Assembly (NCBI RefSeq): GCF_002027705.1 | Contig: NZ_MBTG01000005.1 | Coordinates: 124,001 to 188,000 of the forward strand | Direction of reading: 5' to 3' | Length of the DNA: 64,000 bases | Source of the DNA: Paenibacillus ferrarius | GTDB taxonomy: Bacteria > Bacillota > Bacilli > Paenibacillales > NBRC-103111 | Shown: positions 41,400 to 50,572 of the stretch, one piece after another | How the letters are laid out: each line of letters opens with the position of its first letter | Numbering within the stretch: the first letter of the stretch is position 1 | Position numbers and translations under genes: made by a program | The notes under the pieces: generated by a model | Databases searched by the model: none | What the model was told of the DNA's origin: nothing | Seen by the model: the letters and a program-made list of their open reading frames with translations, nothing else

Positions 41400-43607
41400 T
41401 TATTGAATTGGCAGCCCATATAGACGCCATGGTTTGCGTCCTCCAAAATATCCGCACAAATGGCTCTCCGCCGGTACAGGCTGAATTTCCCATGAATGTG
41501 CAGCGGTATGGTTGGCGCTATAGAGCACAGCTTCTTCACCCTGCGCCAGCTCAAGCTCGTAGACGCCGCCACCCAGAGAATGAAGCTGCACCGCCGAGCT
41601 TGCGGACACACGAATGTCTCCCAGCATGTCCGTTTTAATGCGGCATGGCTGTCCGGCCAAGCTTTTGACCCTGATCCATGCCGTAGCTCCTTCGGATCGA
41701 GTCGCGCTGACCACAAATGCGCCCTCGGCTCGTAAATCATGGAACACAACTTCCTTCCATTCGGAAGGAACGGCAGGGAATACCCTGATCTCTTCTCCCC
41801 AGCTTTGCAGCAGCATATCGTGGATCGCTTCCGCGCCGGCGAGCGGCGACTCGATGACTGGACCCGCCTCCTTGTACATCGTGTTCGGTTTCAGAAGATG
41901 CATCAGCGTCTTCAAATACTTAAGCGCTTCGTCACCTTCTCCCACTGCGGCAGCGATGGAAGCGGCGCCGGTAAACGTGAAACCGCGCAAGTCTCCCTCT
42001 CTCGATAACCAATGGCGAAGCGAGCGTACGATAAGCTCTCGTTCCTCCGGCGCATCGCCACTCATCAAATGCAGCGGGAAGACAGCCATCAAATGGCTGA
42101 AATGCCGATGCCCGAATTCCAGCGGCTGGCCACCGCCAACCATAAATCCAGTCTCATCGACAGGCAGCGGCGTTAATTGCTCCAGGGTCTCTTCCCAGCG
42201 GGGCCGGCCAGGGTCCTCTAAGCCAAGGATGCTGCAAATACGCAGCAAAGTTTGGCAGCCCCAGCGCAGCAATGCCAAGTCATAGTGTGTATCTGGTACA
42301 GCTAACTGCAGGAACGAGCCATACTCGGGCGAAATCATCGGAGGCAGATGCAATTTCCCGTCATCGCCCTCTTCCAGCAGGTGCAAATAGTACTGCACAC
42401 TTCGCTTCAACAGCGGAAAGAGCAGCTCCTTGAGCATAGGCGTGTCCATCGCGTGGCGGTAATGCCTCCATAAGTTATGGCATACCCACGTCAAGTTGCC
42501 TACTTCTGTGCCGACAGGGCCCACCAAATCATAGCTCATACTGCGGCCCAGCCCTGCCGAATCTTCACGGTACTGCTCAGGTACGTTGCGGATTAACTGC
42601 TCCATATTGTCGCGAAAAGCACGAACGAGCGATTCGCCCAGTTCCAGGCGGCCTGATGTATAGACAGGTGAATAGCTCATTTGCACATTCATGTTAAACC
42701 AGACACCTGCCCATGGTGTCGTCGTGAGCCATGGTCCTTGGTTGTCCATGATCATTCCGTCGGAACGGGTTGCGGAAGCCAGCTTGTACATTTGCACCCA
42801 ATAAAAGCCTTCCAGCATCGTATCGGGGATGGAAACAAAGCTTTGGGGATAGTAATCATGCCACCAACTCCGGTGCGCTTCCACCCAAGCCATCCACGGC
42901 TGCGTTGCCGCCTTCCGAACGTTCGTTTCCGTATTTTGCTGTACCTGATCACTGAAACCGTTCCCTATCGAAAGCCATAACCGGCGCAGGTTTGCCCCCT
43001 CATCTGCCTGCGCTTCCATCCATGCCGTCGTACAACCTCCATCATATTCGAACCTTTGCACGCCAACCGTCAATCCATCCTCCTTGGCCTGCCTGGTAAC
43101 TTCTGCCTTTGGGATAAATTGATTCAGGTTGCTGCCATCGGCGTTCTTGAGCACTGGGTCCACTTCACTGTGGGCGTACCACTCCATTCGAGCATCTTTC
43201 TCGCCTTCGCTCGTTTCCAGCTCCACTGCCAGCACCCTATCCTGGCTGTGGACGAAAGCGCGGACCTTCACCGTGCCTACCGTCGTTGTAATATCCGCCC
43301 GCAGCTCCGCATTCCACAAATCAACCCGAATGCTTGACGGTTGATAATACCACCCAGCCAGCTCAAGGTGCAGCTCGCCAACCGGCACGCGAGGCGGGAA
43401 TCCGCCTCCAGGTTTATGCGCCGTGACGTCTGTGCAGCCGAGCACAAAACGCAGCACATTGCGTTTATCGCGATGCTCCTCACTATATATCATGGCCCCG
43501 ATCACTCCGTTGCCGATAAAAGCCCCCTCGTCCCACGAAACTGGCTTAACAGACCAAGTCATATCATGTCTCGCCATAAATGATGGCCAGTCCACCGTTG
43601 TCTTCAT
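41400..43607 (-). CDS. GH95-like glycoside hydrolase, cytoplasmic
   Basis: This enzyme of about 735 residues carries the GH95 landmarks WDEGAFIGNGVIGAMIY near the N-terminus, WFNMNVQMSYSP (matching the NINxE block with both Asn residues kept), MISPEYGSF and GHRHFSHLMAVFPLHLMSG. There is no signal peptide. The start is uncertain: AAAGGG lies before a TTG, a TTG and this ATG; the ATG at 43607 is chosen although its spacing is long. It is distinct from the GH95-like enzyme at 18622, with little visible similarity outside the motifs. The activity is probably on alpha-L-fucose, alpha-L-galactose or a related side-chain sugar. It sits alone upstream of the sulfatase operon. Confidence 0.83.
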   Translation of the reverse strand: MKTTVDWPSFMARHDMTWSVKPVSWDEGAFIGNGVIGAMIYSEEHRDKRNVLRFVLGCTDVTAHKPGGGFPPRVPVGELHLELAGWYYQPSSIRVDLWNAELRADITTTVGTVKVRAFVHSQDRVLAVELETSEGEKDARMEWYAHSEVDPVLKNADGSNLNQFIPKAEVTRQAKEDGLTVGVQRFEYDGGCTTAWMEAQADEGANLRRLWLSIGNGFSDQVQQNTETNVRKAATQPWMAWVEAHRSWWHDYYPQSFVSIPDTMLEGFYWVQMYKLASATRSDGMIMDNQGPWLTTTPWAGVWFNMNVQMSYSPVYTSGRLELGESLVRAFRDNMEQLIRNVPEQYREDSAGLGRSMSYDLVGPVGTEVGNLTWVCHNLWRHYRHAMDTPMLKELLFPLLKRSVQYYLHLLEEGDDGKLHLPPMISPEYGSFLQLAVPDTHYDLALLRWGCQTLLRICSILGLEDPGRPRWEETLEQLTPLPVDETGFMVGGGQPLEFGHRHFSHLMAVFPLHLMSGDAPEERELIVRSLRHWLSREGDLRGFTFTGAASIAAAVGEGDEALKYLKTLMHLLKPNTMYKEAGPVIESPLAGAEAIHDMLLQSWGEEIRVFPAVPSEWKEVVFHDLRAEGAFVVSATRSEGATAWIRVKSLAGQPCRIKTDMLGDIRVSASSAVQLHSLGGGVYELELAQGEEAVLYSANHTAAHSWEIQPVPAESHLCGYFGGRKPWRLYGLPIQ

Positions 43608-43817
43608 CAACAAAAATCCACACCCTTTCTGCAAGCAAATTATTGTTTTGTACGAATGATTGATTTATGATTGATTGATTGATCATAAGGATGCGCTGTT
43701 TGGTCGCACCTCGCTCAATGTAAATATACCTCCGCACATATGGACTATCATTGTGTTTATTTGCTGCGATATGACTTTTTTTGCTTTTTTTACTGGCCAG
43801 CAGCCTCCTTCTGCTCA

Positions 43818-44065
43818 TGCTGGCAGATTGGCCTCAGGTCCGCCCGCATCCTGAGCAAAATTCCTGCGATTATGCATCCTTTTTGTCACGGAATGAGGGA
43901 AATCGCGAAAAGCCTGCGATTATACATCCTTTTGAGACCTTTTTTCGATTTCGGGAAGGAAATGCTTAAAAAGCCTGCACAATCGCAGGCTTTCTCATGT
44001 TTTCACCCGATTTGGTCGAAAAAGCCTGCACTTCCGCAGGCTTTTCAAAATAGGTAAGCCGCGGA
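43818..44065. repeat. Family C hairpin block, left copy flanking the minisatellite
   Basis: The block contains four CCTGC-based hairpins: TTCCTGCGATTATGCATCC, GCCTGCGATTATACATCC, AAAGCCTGCAC/CGCAGGCTTT and AAAGCCTGCAC/CCGCAGGCTTTT, with conserved linkers such as TTTTTCGATTTCGGGAAG and TTTCACCCGATTTGGTCGA. It is a near-identical direct repeat of 45334-45580. The sequence between 43608 and 43817 is the GH95-like promoter region with a short GATT tandem at about 43660-43683. Confidence 0.88.
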
Positions 44066-44195
44066 TGGTAGTTTTGGAGGTATTTTGTAATGTTAGTTGG
44101 GACGCGTTCAGTGCATATGCGGATACACCTGTGGGATAGTCCCACCGCCACCTCTATCTCCACTACCACTAGCAGCATCAGTAGCAACAGCACCG

Positions 44196-45233
44196 TCATC
44201 ATCATCATCATCATCATCACCATCACCACCACCACCACTAACCACTAACCACTAACTAGCAACCATTAAACACCAACCACTAAACACTAACCACTAAACA
44301 CCAACCATCAACCACCAACCACCAACCACCAACCACTAACCATCAACCACCAACCACCAACCACTAACCACTAACCATCAACCACCAACCACTAACCACC
44401 AACCACTAACCACTAACCACTAAACACCAACCACTAAACACCAACCACTAAACACCAACCACTAAACACCAACCACTAACCACCAACCACTAAACACCAA
44501 CCACTAACCACTAACCACCAATCACCATCACCAACCACCAGCCACTAACCACCAACACCTTCACCATCACCATCACCAATCACCAACCACCAACCACTAA
44601 ACACCAATCACAAACCACCAATCACCAATCACCAACCACCAGCCACCAACCACCAACCACTAACCACCAGCCACTAACCATCAACCACCAAGCGCCAACC
44701 ATCAACACCATCACCAACCAGCAGCCACTAACCACCAACACCATCACCAATCACCAATCACCAACCACTAACCACCAACCACTAACCACCAATCACCAAC
44801 CACCATCACCATCACCATCACCATCACCATCACCAACCAGCAGCCACTAACCACCAACACCTTCACCATCACCAATCACCAATCACCAACCACCAGCAAC
44901 CAACCACTAACCACCAACCACTAAACACCAACCACTAAACACCAACCACTAAACACCAATCACCAACCACCATCACCATCACCAACCAGCAGCCACTAAC
45001 CACCAACACCTTCACCATCACCAATCACCAATCACCAACCACTAACCACCAACCACTAACCACTAACCACTAACCACTAACCACTAACCACCAATCACCA
45101 ACCACCAACCATCAACCACTAACCATCAACCACTAGCCACCAACCACTAACCACTAACCACTAACCACTAACCACCAATCACCAATCACCAATCACCAAT
45201 CACCAATCACCATACCACCAACCATCAACACCA
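44196..45233. repeat. About 1 kb heptanucleotide minisatellite (ACCACTA/ACCACCA units)
   Basis: After an ATC trinucleotide run (44196-44225) the sequence is almost wholly 7-base units of the form A-A/C-C-A-C/T-C/T-A, such as ACCACTA, ACCACCA, AACACCA, ACCATCA and AATCACC. Short CACCAT runs interrupt it. Roughly 130-140 units cover about 1 kb. The plus strand has almost no G, so the minus strand is strongly G-rich (TGGTTAG, TGGTTGG). Open frames through it are low-complexity artefacts. Confidence 0.9.
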
Positions 45234-45333
45234 CTCGGAAACACAGCTGGCAGCAGGGTTATACCTATTTTTCTGTTTATGCACACTTTCATGGTAGGCT
45301 GGCTTGAGTCGCTTGATTGGTTTGAGTCTGCTA

Positions 45334-45580
45334 ATGCTGGCAGATTGCCTTGAGCTCGTCCGCATATCGCATAATTCCTGCAATTATGCATCCTTTTCGT
45401 CTTGGAAATGGGGGAAATCGGGAAAAGCCTGCGATTATGCATCCTTTCGTGAGCGTTTTTCGATTTCGGGAAGAAAATGCTAAAAAAGCCTGCACAATCG
45501 CAGGCTTTCTCATGCTTTCACCCGATTTGATCGAAAAAGCCTGCACTTCCGCAGGCTTTTCAAAATCGTTAACCGCGGCT
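45334..45580. repeat. Family C hairpin block, right copy flanking the minisatellite
   Basis: This direct repeat of 43818-44065 has the same order of four CCTGC hairpins and the same linkers, starting ATGCTGGCAGATTG and ending CCGCAGGCTTTTCAAAA. By eye about nine in ten bases match. From 45581 to 45742 there is no gene; no clear terminator for cydDC was found there. Confidence 0.88.
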
Positions 45581-45742
45581 TTCTCTTATATGATGGCGCA
45601 TTCGCTAATGATGGCTTTGGGCCAGCCACATTCAATCCCGCCGTCAACTTTTCCACAAGTAGAAGCCCCAAAGGCCACTTAATCTACTGAAATGCGAGCA
45701 TCTGTCGGAACTGCTTGAGCAATACCGTCCATGTCACTTCAT

Positions 45743-48700
45743 TCATACCCTCGCATGAACCTCATGAGGTTCATTCACATGAATGTGCTGCCAATCCTTT
45801 TCCTGCTCAAGCTGCCAGAGACGATAGTAATAGCCCTGGCGATGGAGAAGTTCCAAGTGTGTCCCCCGTTCTTGGACACACCCCTCATGCATGACGATGA
45901 TTTCATTCATGCGTTCCAGACCTGTCAGTTTATGCGTGATCCAAAGCACCGCTTTGTCCTTCAGCAGCGTATCCAAATTGCTCCAAATCGCCTTTTCTGT
46001 CAACGCATCGAGCCCTGTTGCCGGTTCATCGAACAACACCGCTGGACTTTTGCGGAGCAGCGCACGTGCCAATGCCAGTCGCTGCCGCTCGCCACCAGAC
46101 AATAAACTGCCCATTTCGCCAATCATAGTCTCATATCCGTTCGGGAACTGCTCGATCGTATCGTCAATCTGCGCCAAGCGTGTCGCCTCTCGCAGCTCAT
46201 CTTCGGTCGCTTCGGGACAGCTTAACCGCAAGTTTGCATTCACAGATGCGTTAAACAAGTGAACGTTCTGCGAGACAACGGCAAATTCCGAGCGGACGAA
46301 AGCCGCTGGCAAATCACGAAGCTCAGTACCATTCATCGTAACGGAACCCTCGGTATAAGGACGCAGCTTTAATAGCAGATGCAGCAGTGTACTTTTCCCA
46401 GCTCCGCTCTCACCGACAATGGCGGTCATCGTTCCACGTTTCAACGTCATCGAAAGGTTTCTAATGGCATAAGGCTCCTCAGGGCCGTACTGGAACGAGA
46501 GCCCACGAATGGAAGTCGTCCAGTCATCTTTGAGAGAGCCGTTCCCTTCACGAGCTGCAGCGGGCTCAGACAAGCTAATTTCTCTTGTTTTGTGGTTTTT
46601 CTTGTCAATCTGCTTTTTCTCGTAAATCAGGCTTTTCTCGTCAATCTGCTTTTTCTCATCAATTCTCTTTTTCTCGCCAATCTGCTTTTTCTCACCAATC
46701 TGATTTTCCTCATCACGATTCTCGTCTGCCAATCGAAACAGTCTATCTGCGGATGTAAGTGTAAGACCCATAGACTGAAATGCGTTCGGCAGCGGCATGA
46801 CTGCTTCAAAGCTAGCTAGCGTAACCATAACTAAAGCTGGAATCGCGATACCCTCTAGCTGGCCGCGGCTGACGAAATACACCGAGGCCGCAAGGACCAA
46901 CCACATCGCCAAATGCGCAGCCGCCAGCATGCTCCCACTTGCGTAGGCTGCGACCTTATGCTGACTCGTTTGATACACATTCGAACGAGCTTGTATCTCA
47001 TCAATTCGAAGAACACGCTCGTTGACACGACCGTATACGATCAAATCTTTGATCCCAGCGATGAGATCCGCTGTTTCGGCATACATGGCTGCTCGCGCTT
47101 GCACGATAGCCTCGCCATGAGATTTAGCGCATCGAGCGCTAAGCCAAGGGATGCCTATGCCAGCCAACCCCAACATACAAGCAAGGAGAATCGCCAATTC
47201 AACTTGATGCGCAGCCATCACGATACAGCCTAGAAGTCCTGTGAGCACAGCAACAAGCGGGGGCGCAAGAACGCGTAAATACACATTTTGCAATTGCTCC
47301 ACATCGCCAATGACCGCATGAAGCAGTTCTCCGCTTCGTCCTTTTTCTAGCAGCTTAACTCCATTTGGTTCCAAACGTTCGTATAACCATACGCGTATTC
47401 GATGCAAGATTCGGAACGTCAGATCATGAGAAACAAGCCGCTCGAAATACCGAAACACGCCTCTGGAAAGGCCGAAAAATCGGACTCCCACAATCGGAAT
47501 CCATAGCATTAGCACAGATTCGGGGCGCAGCGCCGCTTGAGCAATAAGGTAGCCTGAGGTCCCCATCAGTCCCATATTAGCGCCGATGGTCAAGCAGCCG
47601 AGCAGCACTGCCAAAGCTGTCCGTCCTTTGTAAGGGCGAACGAACTCAAGCATCCGTAAGAACGTCCCGCTCCGATGGCTAGTTCGTTCTCGCTCATTTG
47701 AAGCAGGGCGGGATGCAGGGCGTCTAACCGATTCAGTCTCCGTGTCTTCGGAAGATCCATGAACTTCAGCCCCGTTTAGGAACGCCTCTGAGTGGGCTGA
47801 GCTGTTAGCTTCCATCATGCGGGCATACAGCCCACCAGCGGCTAAAAGACCATCTGGCGTTCCGATTTCCGCAATCCGCCCGTTCTCCATCACAATGATG
47901 CGATCCGCGTTTTGTACCGTTTCAAGACGATGCGCCACTGTTATTGACATCCGATCTTGCAACTGCTCATTCAGTCCCTGTCGCACGACAGCTTCATGAA
48001 GGAGATCTAGCCCTGAGGTTGGCTCGTCGAGCAGCAGAATTGGCGCTTGCTTAAGCAGTGCGCGTGCAATAGCAATACGCTGCACTTGACCGCCTGAAAG
48101 ACGGACAGACTCCCCCATCATCGTCTGATCGCCTTGCGGAAGCCTGTCGATGAAATCGACGCCTGATGCGAGAAGCGAAGCAGCCATATCTGTTTCTGTA
48201 ACATCACCGCAGCCCATGATCAAATTTTCTTTCAAAGTGCCATGATAAAGCCTTGGATTCTGATTGACGGTGGATAGCTGATCGCGCCACCACGTCATCG
48301 ACAGCTCGGACAACTCGATGCCATCGACTAGAATTCGTCCTTCCGTTGGCCGAATGAAACCCTGAAGAACATCTAAGAGCGAGCTCTTGCCAGAGCCCGA
48401 TGGCCCAATTACGGCCACTCGCTCTCCAGGTTCAAGCGTGAGCGATACGTTTGAAATTGCAGCTCTATTTTCCCCAGGGTAAGTAAGGCCGATCTCTTGA
48501 AATTCGATTCTGTACCCCTTCGTATTCCAAAGCGGGTGCCGACTATCCTCCCGTTCCGTCCAGCCTGGGGATTCTGTTTCCAGAATATCCATGATGCGGG
48601 CAGCAGCAGCCATGCCATTCGTGCTCGCATGAAACTGGGTCCCTAGCGCGCGCACAGGCACATAAAATTCTGGCGTCAAGAGAAGCACTAGAAAGGCATG

Positions 48701-49516
48701 TTCAAACCCAATTTCTCCAGCAACCAGCCGCAATCCTAGAAATACAGCAACGATGGCCGTACTAAGTGTAGCGAACAACTCCATAACAAACGCCGACAAA
48801 AAAGCTAAACGCAAGGTCCCCATCGTCGTTTTGCGGTATTCTTCACTAATCCGGGAAATAATTTCAATTTGCGCGCGACTGCGGTTGAAAATTTGCAGTG
48901 TCGGTAAACCGCGCAGGATATCGAGAAAGTGGCCGCCTAATCGTCCGAGCGTTTTAAACTGCTTTTGTGCCTTCGCTTTAGCGGCCATGCCAACGAGAAT
49001 CATAAAAAGAATGAGCAGCGGGAATGTGACAGCGAGCACTAGGGCTGACAGCCAATCCAAGCCTGACACAAAACAAAATACGGCAGCAGGAATGAGCATG
49101 GACAAGGCCATCTGCGGCAAATAGCGGGCCAAGTATGTCTCCAATTGTTCAACGCCTTCGTATACAGTGCTGATTAATTCTCCGCTGCGCTCGCCTTTGG
49201 CGTAGTTCGGTCCTAAATCGGCGATTTTTTGCAGCAGCCTTATACGAAGATCGCTCTTAATGCGCAGCGCCATACGGGACGATACATAGTCACTCGCTGT
49301 TTGAATTGCCGCTCTCAGGCCAATCCATCCGAGAAGCACAACCAACACTGGAAACAGCGCAGCAAGCCCAAGCCCTTTCATAAACGCCCCGTTAACAATT
49401 TGAGCCAAATAGGAAGCTTCTACGATAATGAGAGCTCCCCCGGCTAGGCCAAGCCCAATACAGATGGCAAACAGTTGCATCGTCCCCGGCACTTTCAGTA
49501 ATAGCTTCTTCATCAT
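45743..49516 (-). CDS. cydDC: Fused CydD-CydC thiol-reductant ABC exporter
   Basis: This single 1257-residue protein contains two complete ABC half-transporters. The CydD half has six helices in about residues 15-330 and an NBD with GPSGSGKSS (about 372), LSGGQVQRIAIARAL and ILLLDEPTSGLD. The CydC half has six helices in about 640-900 and an NBD with GESGAGKST (about 1032), LSGGERQRLALARAL and AVLFDEPATGLD. The heterodimer normally exports cysteine/glutathione-type thiols needed to assemble cytochrome bd. An unusual charged insert of six hexapeptide repeats lies at about residues 936-971, between the last helix and the second NBD. The start codon directly follows the cydB stop. Confidence 0.93.
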   Translation of the reverse strand: MMKKLLLKVPGTMQLFAICIGLGLAGGALIIVEASYLAQIVNGAFMKGLGLAALFPVLVVLLGWIGLRAAIQTASDYVSSRMALRIKSDLRIRLLQKIADLGPNYAKGERSGELISTVYEGVEQLETYLARYLPQMALSMLIPAAVFCFVSGLDWLSALVLAVTFPLLILFMILVGMAAKAKAQKQFKTLGRLGGHFLDILRGLPTLQIFNRSRAQIEIISRISEEYRKTTMGTLRLAFLSAFVMELFATLSTAIVAVFLGLRLVAGEIGFEHAFLVLLLTPEFYVPVRALGTQFHASTNGMAAAARIMDILETESPGWTEREDSRHPLWNTKGYRIEFQEIGLTYPGENRAAISNVSLTLEPGERVAVIGPSGSGKSSLLDVLQGFIRPTEGRILVDGIELSELSMTWWRDQLSTVNQNPRLYHGTLKENLIMGCGDVTETDMAASLLASGVDFIDRLPQGDQTMMGESVRLSGGQVQRIAIARALLKQAPILLLDEPTSGLDLLHEAVVRQGLNEQLQDRMSITVAHRLETVQNADRIIVMENGRIAEIGTPDGLLAAGGLYARMMEANSSAHSEAFLNGAEVHGSSEDTETESVRRPASRPASNERERTSHRSGTFLRMLEFVRPYKGRTALAVLLGCLTIGANMGLMGTSGYLIAQAALRPESVLMLWIPIVGVRFFGLSRGVFRYFERLVSHDLTFRILHRIRVWLYERLEPNGVKLLEKGRSGELLHAVIGDVEQLQNVYLRVLAPPLVAVLTGLLGCIVMAAHQVELAILLACMLGLAGIGIPWLSARCAKSHGEAIVQARAAMYAETADLIAGIKDLIVYGRVNERVLRIDEIQARSNVYQTSQHKVAAYASGSMLAAAHLAMWLVLAASVYFVSRGQLEGIAIPALVMVTLASFEAVMPLPNAFQSMGLTLTSADRLFRLADENRDEENQIGEKKQIGEKKRIDEKKQIDEKSLIYEKKQIDKKNHKTREISLSEPAAAREGNGSLKDDWTTSIRGLSFQYGPEEPYAIRNLSMTLKRGTMTAIVGESGAGKSTLLHLLLKLRPYTEGSVTMNGTELRDLPAAFVRSEFAVVSQNVHLFNASVNANLRLSCPEATEDELREATRLAQIDDTIEQFPNGYETMIGEMGSLLSGGERQRLALARALLRKSPAVLFDEPATGLDALTEKAIWSNLDTLLKDKAVLWITHKLTGLERMNEIIVMHEGCVQERGTHLELLHRQGYYYRLWQLEQEKDWQHIHVNEPHEVHARV
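46603..46710 (-). repeat. Six 18-bp coding repeats within cydDC encoding QIGEKK-like hexapeptides
   Basis: Six consecutive 18-base units (consensus on the plus strand CGTCAATCTGCTTTTTCT) encode QIGEKK, QIGEKK, RIDEKK, QIDEKS, LIYEKK and QIDKKN. The period is exactly two turns of six codons with no frame disruption. It occupies the linker before the second nucleotide-binding domain. Confidence 0.9.
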
Positions 49517-49517
49517 A

Positions 49518-50528
49518 CTAGTATTCCAAGTGATCTTTCACACTGATCCGTTTGCGGAATACCCAATACGTCCATGCCTGATAAGCGATGACCAAAGGCA
49601 CGGTTGTTAAAGCAATGATCGTCATCACTTTAAGCGTATACGTATTAGAAGCCGTGTTATATATCGTAAGTGTCCATTCGGGATTCAGCGAAGAAATCAT
49701 CACTCTTGGAAACAGCGACATGAACACCATGATGGTGGACAGCGTGATCGTTAATCCCGTCATGATGAATCCCCAACCGTCACGACCTGCCTTAAGGAAG
49801 AAATGGACGGACAGTAAAGCCATTCCCGCCGTAAGTGGAACCATTCCCGGGATAATGCCGTCACGGGTAAACATGTCTGTCTGGAAGTAACACAGCAGAA
49901 CGAAGAGCAGAAGCACTGCGCTAGCCCACGCTCCAAAGCGTTTGGCAGCTTGGCGAGCTCGTTCACGGAGTTCTCCTTCTGTTTTGAGCGCAAGATAGAG
50001 CGCGCCATGTAGTAAAAACAACAGTACGATGCTAATCCCAGCCATAACCGAGAAAGGTGAAATCAAATCCCAAAACGTACCGACGTAATTCGTCTTGGCA
50101 TCAATCGGCACCCCTTTCATCAAATTCGCCAACGCAACACCCCATAGCAGCGGAGGCAGCAAGCTGCCGAAAAAGATGATCCAATCCCAAGTTTGGCGCC
50201 ATTTGGTATTCGGCAATTTGCTCCGAAACTCGAACGCCACACCTCTTCCGATCAGGGCAATGAGCATAAGAAACAAAGCCATATAAAATCCACTGAATAA
50301 AGTCGCGTACCAACCTGGAAATGCGGCAAACATGGCACCTCCCGCTGTAATGAACCACACTTCGTTGCCATCCCAGACGGGTCCAATCGCATTGATAAGA
50401 ACACGTCTTTCTGTATCCGTCTTGCCAAGGAAAGGCGTCAGCATGCCCACGCCGAAATCAAATCCTTCCAGAAAGAAAAAGCCGACAAACAACACCGTGA
50501 TCAGTACAAACCATAAGGTTTCAAGCAT
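49518..50528 (-). CDS. cydB: Cytochrome bd quinol oxidase subunit II
   Basis: This 336-residue membrane protein has about eight helices. The N-terminus FFLEGFDFGVGMLTPFLGKTDTERRVLINAIGPVWDGNEVWFITAGGAMFAAFPGWYATLFSGFY is an unmistakable CydB signature, including the acidic residues of the proton path in helix one. GAGGGG precedes the ATG. It forms the oxidase with CydA encoded 45 bases upstream, reducing oxygen to water with quinol under low oxygen. The length is usual for Firmicutes. Confidence 0.96.
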   Translation of the reverse strand: MLETLWFVLITVLFVGFFFLEGFDFGVGMLTPFLGKTDTERRVLINAIGPVWDGNEVWFITAGGAMFAAFPGWYATLFSGFYMALFLMLIALIGRGVAFEFRSKLPNTKWRQTWDWIIFFGSLLPPLLWGVALANLMKGVPIDAKTNYVGTFWDLISPFSVMAGISIVLLFLLHGALYLALKTEGELRERARQAAKRFGAWASAVLLLFVLLCYFQTDMFTRDGIIPGMVPLTAGMALLSVHFFLKAGRDGWGFIMTGLTITLSTIMVFMSLFPRVMISSLNPEWTLTIYNTASNTYTLKVMTIIALTTVPLVIAYQAWTYWVFRKRISVKDHLEY

Positions 50529-50572
50529 AGGTGATTTCCCCTCACTTTCTTATTAGTCATCAGCTCCCTGTC

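Noticed and set aside
41614-42285. Plus-strand open frame of 223 codons
   Set aside because: It is antisense to the GH95-like gene and lacks start signals.
43966-44238. Minus-strand open frame with a poly-Val/Met N-terminus over the repeat region
   Set aside because: It is a product of the ATC/CAC simple repeat and family C hairpins, with no ribosome binding site and no plausible protein composition.
44196-45233. CRISPR array
   Set aside because: The units are contiguous 7-mers without unique spacers, and there are no cas genes in the window.
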